Below, in pieces: positions 7,811 to 14,183 of a stretch of 14,183 nucleotides of DNA. The position numbers and the translations under genes are program-made. Within the stretch, counting starts at the first letter, position 1; each line of letters starts with the position of its first letter. Source of the DNA: Ophiostoma sp. CBS 140.51 (Eukaryota; Ascomycota; Sordariomycetes; Ophiostomatales; Ophiostomataceae); assembly GCA_029298735.1 (NCBI GenBank), contig JANSLP010000532.1:1-14183 (forward strand). Direction: 5' to 3'. Below the pieces are notes generated by a model, which did no database searches, was not told the DNA's origin, and worked only from the letters and a program-made list of their open reading frames with translations.

Positions 7811-9824
7811 ATGTCCCTGCCTACGCCTTCATCGCCGACGGCGTCTGCCCTGGCATTGCGCGAGTTCTTTGGTGATCGAAAACCACCAGAGATCAGCCGA
7901 AAGATCACGGCCTGCGTTGCATGTCGCAAACTCAAGATCAAATGCCACATGCAAGACTCCAAGCCGCCGTGCACACGCTGCAAGCGGCGCGACCTCACGT
8001 GCACGGTCAACCACAGCCTCCAGATGCTGCTTGAAAACGATGTGACGTGAGTACTCGCGTGTTCTTCCAATCGATTGGTGTCTCTGACTAATGATATGCG
8101 ATAGATGGAAACGAACAATTGAACAAAAGCTGCAGCTGATGGAGGAGCAAATTCACAAAATGACCAACAATGCTTCTTCGACAACTGTGGAGACAATCCC
8201 GACGGTTCCCTCGACATCGTCCGCAACTCTCTACGAGGTACGAGGTGATGTTCAAAGTAGCTCTGATATGGGCAGTAGTCCTGACGATGGGTCGCATCCT
8301 CAACCGGCATGGGAGGTAGTCATGGATTCCCGCCTCAATCCGGCAGCGATGCCCGCCAGCTGCGTCTCACAACTTCCACATACATCACCATCAAGTCAAA
8401 TATCGCACGACACCCGTAAGACAGATCTGATTACTCGTGGTGCAATATCAATTTCGGATGCCCAACGCCTTTTCATCACATACAAGAAACGTCTAGACCA
8501 CTATGTCTACGGCATTCTTGCCGATCACGACTCCCTCTCCAGTGTGAGGTCTTGCTCCCCTCTGTTGACAGCATCAATTTGTGCCGTCACTTCCTTGCAC
8601 ACCAATGATCCAGCATATGCCCAATGCTACGATGAGTTTATAAAGGAGTTCGCATTGCAGTCAACCTCCCGAAATCACAACCTGGACGACGTGAGAGGGT
8701 TGTGCATAGGTGCATTTTGGCTCAGTGACATGTCATGGACTCTGGCAGGAACAGGTATGTACTATGACTTCAACCCATCAAACCAATCTTACACTGACGG
8801 TGCTGCAGCCTCTAGGATTGCTATTGAGATGAATCTGCATCGCGGTGTCTCCAAGAGCAAACACACGTGTTTTGATAAGTCGCCTGCCGACCGACTTTCC
8901 TGCTACATTCGAACCCGCGTCTACCTTATTGTCTATGTCTGCGACCACCAATTTTCTATTGCCTATGGACGAGCGCCGATGACACGCGAATTCACGACCC
9001 TCATTGCACCTAGTGCATATCTTGAAATGGAGCATGCCAATACCCCTGACGATTTTCGACTGGTGGCACAGGTCGAACTGTGGTCCATTCTCAGCAGGGT
9101 CTTTGATACCTTTGGTGTGAACACAGACTTGCAAATTCCAGCAAACTTAATGTCCGAGTTTCGGCGGTTAAGCGTTTCTCTAGAAACATGGCGCATAGAC
9201 ACATACGACAAAGTGACCATGGACTCGGACACCAAGTCCCTCGATGTGGGACTGCACTCGTACTTTGCCAAACTTTACCTGTTCACACATGCCTTTCGTG
9301 GCGTTACACTCACATCAGCGGTACCTCATGACATGGAAGAGTTTGCCGATGCAGCCGTCTACACGGCACATTCACTGCTACGATCGCTTGTTACCAACAC
9401 AGGGCTACAAACACACCTTCAGGGACTACCCACCTATTTTGCGACGATGGTAGCCGCGTCCATTGTTTTTCTCCTAAAGATGACCATCAAGCGACCGGCT
9501 AATGTTCGTTTTGATAAGGACGAGACATGCTCGCTCTTGAACCAAGTTTGTGGTGTACTTACTGCTGTCACGATAAGCATGAACTCCCAACATGTTCTGT
9601 CCAACATTGCAGTGAGTGTTACAAAGCTTGTCGACGCGTCCAAATCAAACGCCACGACTAATCACCAGAGTTCTACACCGGATATGGACATCATCCAGGA
9701 CAACGTGCAGCAGCAAGGGTCTGACGCCTCAGGTACTTTTGGTAATGACGACATGTCCTGGTTGCAAGATGGCGATTTCGGAATCGACTGGTTTGAGTTT
9801 GACCAAGTGTTACAAAGTACATAA
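7811..9824 (+). CDS. Zn2Cys6 transcription factor with fungal-specific (MHR) domain
   Basis: Start ATG at 7811; the frame continues upstream only through a TTG at 7763. Intron 1 is 8047-8104 (58 bp, GTGAGT, CTGAC branch, ATAG). I also infer intron 2 at 8755-8808: 54 bp, GTATGT donor, ACACTGAC branch, CTGCAG acceptor, no stop and a multiple of three. Removing it restores the family pattern LAGTASRIAIEMNLHRG. The product is then 633 residues (651 if retained). The DNA-binding cluster is Cys35, 38, 45, 54, 57 and 64 (CX2CX6CX8CX2CX6C), with a basic linker and a predicted dimerising coiled coil at about 68-100. The middle homology region spans roughly 180-480 (SPLLTASICAVTSLH; VCDHQFSIAYGRAPM). 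The C-terminus is acidic and rich in Asp, Gln and Trp (about 590-630), resembling an activation domain. A nuclear regulator; control of the divergent epoxide hydrolase and nearby genes is plausible. Confidence 0.92.
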
Positions 9825-9909
9825 CGCTTACATAAACTAGCTACGCTTTAAATTCATAATTTTTATCTTCGACATCGACTTGAATATATTGAGAAGAGAA
9901 AACCTGACC

Positions 9910-10611
9910 TCACTCTCCCCCATTGGTCGGCTCCAACGGCACTGAAAGGTATCCGCCGAACTCTTTGACAAAATCAACCGACACACGAGCGTGAACACGA
10001 CCCTGTCTGTCCAAGATTTGGCTGTGGTCATCCAACGGAACAACTGCGCCGTGCCAGATGTTGGGATGGATGTACAGTCCCTTGCCGCCCGTGCACCGGA
10101 ACGCCACAAATTTCTCAGGCGTAACCTCGTCACCTGGGAGGGCGAGGGGAACAAGGAAACCGTTGCATTTGTCGTCCATCGGGAAGAATAGCTGCCCGCC
10201 ATCTGGGTGGTAGTTGGCCCTCCAGATTAGAACCTTGTCGCGTGGGTGTTTGGCCGGTCCCGTTGTGGCTGCTTGCTCTGGCAGGACACTCCATGCAAAT
10301 AAGTAGCTGTCTCCAACAGCATTGTTGCGAGCATAAAGAGTGTCGCCCTTCCACCAAAACTCAAAGAGGCCCTCAGTCACACCACCCTGGTCACCCGAGT
10401 TGGGGTCAACGGGACGAGTACCTTGCGCTGGCCACTGCACAATCTCAATGGGGAAGTTCTTCGGGTCGGAGTCAACGATCTGGCCATAGCCCTTGATATT
10501 TTCAGATGTGGCATCAACCACAGGCACGTCAAATACTTTCGTAACGCCCGTTGTCGGGATGTAGGCGATCTCGCCGAGGTCAATGTCGAGGTCGGCGTCT
10601 TTCGTAGTCAT
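9910..10611 (-). CDS. Cupin enzyme of the ureidoglycolate lyase (AllA/Dal3) type
   Basis: 233 residues from the ATG at 10611-10609. The fold pattern follows ureidoglycolate lyases: a start like PVVDATSENIKGYGQIVD (30-47), a central YHPDGGQLFFPMD (134-146) matching the E. coli AllA HPLGTQAFIPM strand, the GLYIHPNIWHGAVVPL signature (178-193, with His182, Trp186 and His187), and a final HARVSVDFVKEFGGYLSVPL (207-226). Classical members cleave ureidoglycolate to glyoxylate and urea in purine breakdown. This protein is longer than AllA, has an extra Gly-rich insert (about 72-90) and sits beside no other allantoin gene, so its substrate may differ. The frame runs on to an ATG at 10749 (279 residues), but a TATATGATATA-like stretch near 10700 and a possible 48-bp intron (10683-10636) favour the internal start. 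It converges with the regulator gene, with 85 bp between stops. Confidence 0.78.
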   Translation of the reverse strand: MTTKDADLDIDLGEIAYIPTTGVTKVFDVPVVDATSENIKGYGQIVDSDPKNFPIEIVQWPAQGTRPVDPNSGDQGGVTEGLFEFWWKGDTLYARNNAVGDSYLFAWSVLPEQAATTGPAKHPRDKVLIWRANYHPDGGQLFFPMDDKCNGFLVPLALPGDEVTPEKFVAFRCTGGKGLYIHPNIWHGAVVPLDDHSQILDRQGRVHARVSVDFVKEFGGYLSVPLEPTNGGE

Positions 10612-11097
10612 GATGAGGTCGCTGGTGATGATGGCCTGTTGTAGAGTGAAATAGAAACAGTAGAGAATGCCAAAATCAAATACCTGATGAACAGCTGAGA
10701 GTATATCATATATGTATTGAGGAATAAAACCATTGCAACATGTCGGCATTCTGGCCGACTTTGGAGATGTAGGGTGACGCTAAATCACGGAGCACGGCCG
10801 ATGCCCGTGTACGTCAACCTAGACTACTGTAATACACATCCGCATCATAATCCGCCATGTCGCACTGGAACACAAACGGCTTTTGTCCGAGGCACATGAG
10901 AAATACTCACGGCTGGATTGATCAGGCTTTGTTTGCCTATAGCTGAATAACGTTACATTATTTTTTTTCCCTCCTTTAACACTAAACACTAGACTAGGCA
11001 TTTTTGGGAGACACTATTTTTGCAACGATTTAGATTGTTCTCTTGGTTATGGATCTATGAATCAAGCTGCAACATTTTGGGTTTTTCTGGCCGCCGC
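10612..11097. promoter_or_regulatory. Promoter of the cupin gene and 3' flank of the permease
   Basis: Both neighbours are on the minus strand, so this stretch holds the cupin promoter near 10612-10800 and the permease 3' untranslated region on the right. An AT-rich CATATATGATATAC-like segment near 10697-10712 on the minus strand could be the TATA element. A possible intron (10683-10636, GTATTT donor, CAACAG acceptor) would fall in the leader. T-rich sequence at 10960-10970 may belong to the permease 3' end. No gene is seen. Confidence 0.45.
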
Positions 11098-12980
11098 CTA
11101 GCAGTTCTCTCCTTTGACAACACTTGCCTCCGCTTCCAAAACACCCTCCATCTCAACAACAACAGCCACTTTACCTCCATAGTGCAGCCCGCGCTCGATC
11201 TCTTCCAAACTTCTGTCTTTAGTCTCTGGTATCAGCAGTGAGATAAGTGCCACCAGGGCCATAATACCTGAGAATAGGCCCAAGACCCCTTGGAGCCCGA
11301 TTCTGTCTGTAACCGTCCCAAATGTGAATGCAGCCAGAATGGCACCCGTCTTGCCTGAGGCAGCAGACAGACCGTGGGCTGTAGCACGTACTCGCGTGGG
11401 GAAAACTTCGACGGGAATCAGGAATGTGGTTGCACTAGGACCAACGCAAAGGAAGAACTGTGAGAAGGTAAACAAAGTAAGAAGGCCACCGGCAGAAGTA
11501 TGATTGGTGACGCCAGACCAAATAGCGTAAAGTACGGCCACGGCCAGACTGCAAACAATTTGCTGTCGGACACGGCCCAATAAGTCAGGCAAGAACATGG
11601 CCAAATAGTACCCAGGAAGAAATCCCTGCACTCAGTTAGCCGGAACAACTTCAAAATGGAAAACATAGATCGATGACTTACAGCAGCGCAGACCACAATA
11701 TTTCCAATGGCCGTATTGTGCAACGTGGCCCACGGCGTGGGGCCCGTTCCAAACCCAATCTTCTCAAGGATGACACTCTAGTTTAAGCTGATGCCGTAGA
11801 AGGCAATATCACTGAGCGACATGTTAATACCTACTACATGAACTCCCAAGGCATTGGAAAACAATCGTGGTATGAGTACTTACAATAGAAACCAAGTCGA
11901 GCAAGTCGCAAACAGCACTTTGGCATGCTGCCATTTCGCAAAATAATCCTCGAAGTCACGAAGCTGCTGTCGAAGACCACGACGGCCCCTTTGCAAACTG
12001 GAGTCGGAACCGACATCTTTTTGCAGTCAGCCGGCAGTTCACGTCGAATTGATTTTGTTTCAGTGGTATGGTACTTACACTCCTCGTACGGCTTGGTTTC
12101 TGGCATGGTAAGCCGTGCGTATACTGTGAGCGCGGAAGGAATGATGCCGATACCAAACAGTAGACGCCACACCCATTGGAGATGATCGATATTGCTTTCT
12201 ACTGCGTGTTTAAAAGCCTCGAGAAGAATGAGGTACATGACGCCGGAAGTCATTGTGCCAAGGCCAAGAGATGCGAAGACAAGCAGGACTAGTCGAGCCC
12301 GCGAGCTCACCAGGTTGTGCTCAGCAGACAAAGATGCAGTAACAGGATAATCTTAAGACTGAAGTTAGCCATCGACGTCAATCGGCCCCATATGGTGCAC
12401 ATCTAGACTCACCTCCACCAGTTCCAATGCCGCTCAGAACTCGGAAGACAGACAGCCACGCCACAATACCGTTGTGCGGAAACGACTTGGACCACGGCAG
12501 CAGGATAACCATGAGAGTTCCTATGATGGTAACAAGAAGCTCCTTTCCATAGACGTGCCGCCGGCCCAGGGTGTCGCCAAGCAAGCCAAATAGAAATTGA
12601 CCTAAAACCATGCCTATGGAGAGGGCACCTTTAATGATATCGGCCGGTAAAGTCGGGACGGTGCTGCCTTCATCTTGGTAGTATATGTATCCAATCATCG
12701 GTACCACTAGACTTGTCAGAATGCAGAGCCTTTCATAAACGAGAAGATCTGGACATACCCAACCCAATGCTGACATTAAGATAGCCATCCCCAAAGAACC
12801 CAATCCCCGCCACAACGAGGAATTTTAACTTGGAGAAAGTTGCTGGTGACATCTTGGCTTTCCCGCAAGTTGGTATGAATCGATAAAGATGAAATGGGGA
12901 CCTTGGAAAAAATAAAGTACCTTTGACTTTCTAAATCTGATGGACATATTGTGAGAGCCATCGGCAAGTCTGGCTGCCAT
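11098..12980 (-). pseudogene. GIT1/phosphate:H+ symporter-type permease, seven exons, with one in-frame stop
   Basis: Exons (minus): 12980-12921, 12852-12759, 12706-12413, 12351-12079, 12016-11884, 11811-11682 and 11625-11098. The six introns, 52-72 bp, all have GT..AG ends and compatible phases. The joined frame has 503 codons. Major-facilitator features: a first helix with FLVVAGIGFFGDGYLNVS (31-48), motif A GLLGDTLGRR (92-101), the PHS-family GGDYP (148-152), LIPVEVFPTRVRATAHGLSA in the second half, and PETKDRSLEEIE near the end. The family imports phosphate or glycerophosphodiesters such as glycerophosphoinositol with protons across the plasma membrane. The flaw: codon 296 is TAG (11780-11778), where relatives have Gln in a YGISLNQS-like motif, so translation would stop after the first six helices. 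All splice sites and the downstream frame remain intact. A recent null allele, or less likely a sequencing error or readthrough. Confidence 0.8.
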
Positions 12981-13125
12981 TCTTCTTAAAGCATCATGCC
13001 TCGCTAAGTGCTGAATGTTAAGCTATCGGTGCATCGCCGTCCTCTACAAGACTTTTTCGGTCTTGGCCTTGAGCAACATGATTATTGACAGCAAGGCCGA
13101 GGATCTTGTTCATACAAATTAATAC

Positions 13126-13131
13126 CACGTG
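13126..13131 (-). promoter_or_regulatory. CACGTG element (candidate PHO4/NUC-1 site), proximal
   Basis: CACGTG lies 146 bp upstream of the permease ATG and reads GCACGTGG on the gene's strand. This hexamer is the core of sites bound by the bHLH phosphate-starvation regulators Pho4 (yeast) and NUC-1 (Neurospora), but also by other bHLH factors. Confidence 0.4.
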
Positions 13132-13331
13132 CGCTTCTTACTTAAAACAACTGGTCCAAAGAGCACGACTGTCATGATGTTCTTGTTCTTAAGATGCTCG
13201 TCGATCTTGTGTGGTCACGGCATCAAGTCCGTGAATTAGCTATTACCCACAACGGTCACACGGTAGTGTTAACCCCTGAATCTCACTAGTGACAACAACA
13301 ACTCTGCCAATATGTCCACTGCACTATTTAG

Positions 13332-13337
13332 CACGTG
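13332..13337 (-). promoter_or_regulatory. CACGTG element (candidate PHO4/NUC-1 site), distal
   Basis: A second CACGTG, 352 bp upstream of the permease ATG and 200 bp beyond the proximal one. Two sites in a short promoter fit a phosphate-responsive permease gene, though each has an appreciable chance of random occurrence. Confidence 0.35.
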
Positions 13338-13409
13338 TTCTGCAAGGAAAATTGTCTCTAGATACAATTTTGCCTTGAATATTTGAGAAAAGAAATGTCC
13401 TATTTAAAA

Positions 13410-13894
13410 TGGGAATTATTCGCCCGCTCCCGAGGAGACAGAGTGGGCTACCGTCACCGACCGTTGGAAGGCCCTTTGGCAACGAGAGGCCGACAGCGGC
13501 CACTCTGCGAGGTCCCTCGCGGCACGAACGCCATGCTGGACGTCACAGGCTGTACGGCGCCGTCACAAACACCTCACGAAGGCCGAAAGCAGCCTCCTTA
13601 CACAGATCCGTACCGGCCACATCGGCCTACGTGCTTACCTCTTCCGGCGCCAGGCTACGGACTCACCCACGTGCCAGTGCGGCGCCGAGGACGAGACCTC
13701 AATCCGCGCTCTTTTATCTTGCACAGCAACACCACCACGGCCCACCGGACTGGCCACAAACACCCGAAGACCTAAACCACCGGCCGCAGGGCGGCCTCAC
13801 GGCCAGACCACTCCTCCGTTGGCTCATCCGGAGCGGCAGGCTTCCGGAGTACAGCCTAGCAAGGGAGCTCGAACGGTCACCGACACCGGCCTAG
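13410..13894 (+). mobile_element. Second LINE ORF2 fragment, 5'-truncated and frameshifted
   Basis: Bases 13429-13826 match 180-576 of the left-hand fragment. The protein pattern starts at PEETEWATVTDRWKALWQRE and includes KAESSLLTQIRTGHIGLRA and the zinc motif CQCGAEDET (13672-13698), whose histidine-bearing part is degraded to SIRALLSC. A single extra base near 13735-13745, relative to the left copy, shifts the frame. In the shifted frame the tail continues (DWPQTPEDL, TARPLLRWLIRSGRLPEYSL) to a TAG at 13892-13894. Unlike the left copy, this one keeps the true C-terminus and 3' untranslated region. It begins abruptly near 13410, as expected for the 5' truncation usual in LINE insertion. It is not coding now. 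Confidence 0.85.
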
Positions 13895-14048
13895 AGCGGC
13901 GATAACCCCGATAATACACCGACTCTCCTTTGTACTCTCCTTTGTACTCTCTACTTTATCTGTTTTATTTTGTTTGTTTTGTTTTTACTCTGTTTATTTA
14001 TACTCCCCGGTGGCTATTTGAGCCCACTGTACGTAACTGTAACTAGAA
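13895..14048 (+). other. LINE 3' untranslated tail
   Basis: After the ORF2 stop comes a T-rich tail that begins with a 12-bp tandem, ACTCTCCTTTGT twice (13922-13945), then T/G-rich sequence. The run GTAACTGTAACTA (about 14034-14046) is a plausible 3' end, since LINEs of the I/Tad group often end in short A-containing repeats. The exact boundary cannot be set without a full-length copy. The last 135 bases of the window show nothing recognisable. Confidence 0.5.
13922..13945 (+). repeat. 12-bp tandem repeat in the LINE tail
   Basis: Two adjacent perfect copies of ACTCTCCTTTGT, followed by a partial third (ACTCTC). Located just after the LINE stop codon; presumably part of the element's 3' untranslated region. 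Confidence 0.75.
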
Positions 14049-14183
14049 AGATTACACACTTAGATCTGTGACAGTTTTTTCCCCAGAGGGTTCTGTCTAG
14101 CTAGTCGCCAATAGTCAGGAGTGGCTGTTAACGGCAACTGTCGTGGCTGACGGTGTTTTGTAGACCGTGCCTGCGAGCAGCGG

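Larger units (their letters stand above)
12981..13409. promoter_or_regulatory. Upstream region of the permease
   Basis: A 430-bp region between the permease start and the LINE fragment. It carries two CACGTG hexamers (13126-13131 and 13332-13337) and a GGCCTTG/CAAGGCC inverted pair (about 13065-13100). No supported gene; one open stretch of about 33 codons near 13190-13290 has no recognisable similarity. Confidence 0.5.

Noticed and set aside
13189..13290. Short open frame of about 33 codons upstream of the permease
   Set aside because: No similarity recognised; this length is expected by chance.
1..14183. Toxin, CRISPR, tRNA or rRNA genes
   Set aside because: No spaced direct repeats, no tRNA B-box-like sequence in proper context, no rRNA signatures and no toxin-like protein patterns were seen.

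Overview
The window looks like nuclear DNA of a filamentous ascomycete, probably a Sordariomycete (class inferred, not tested). The support is short introns of 48-72 bp with GTRNGT donors and CTGAC or CTAAC branch sites, CT-rich 5' leaders, a Zn2Cys6 regulator, fungal-type gene families (DUF7702-like, DUF3237, GIT1-like permease) and fragments of a Tad/I-type LINE. There is no sign of bacterial operons or Shine-Dalgarno sites.

Layout: 1-576 is the 3' coding part of a LINE ORF2, cut off at about 577. 781-1284 is the broken 3' end of a gene for a coiled coil plus cupin domain resembling Mif2/CENP-C. 1683-2093 (minus) is a decayed copy of the mitochondrial ribosomal protein L12 gene that still carries an intron. 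2094-3810 has no gene I can support. 3987-4955 (+) encodes a seven-helix membrane protein in three exons. 5513-6055 (+) is a DUF3237 protein. 6102-7313 (-) is a microsomal-type epoxide hydrolase. 7811-9824 (+) is a Zn2Cys6 transcription factor. 9910-10611 (-) is a cupin of the ureidoglycolate lyase type. 11098-12980 (-) is a seven-exon permease of the GIT1/phosphate:H+ symporter family, interrupted by one in-frame TAG. 13410-13894 (+) is a second, 5'-truncated and frameshifted LINE fragment, followed by its AT/T-rich tail.

The middle block (epoxide hydrolase, regulator, cupin enzyme, permease, possibly with the DUF3237 gene) has the make-up of a small accessory catabolic or detoxification locus: an epoxide-opening enzyme and a regulator sharing one 497-bp divergent promoter, another small-molecule enzyme, and a transporter. 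This grouping is inferred from proximity only. No polyketide synthase, peptide synthetase or terpene cyclase is present.

The edges show a region in decay: two same-strand LINE remnants, a truncated cupin gene, a duplicated housekeeping gene in ruins, and a permease that appears to have lost function recently through a single C-to-T change. I found no CRISPR array, rRNA or tRNA.
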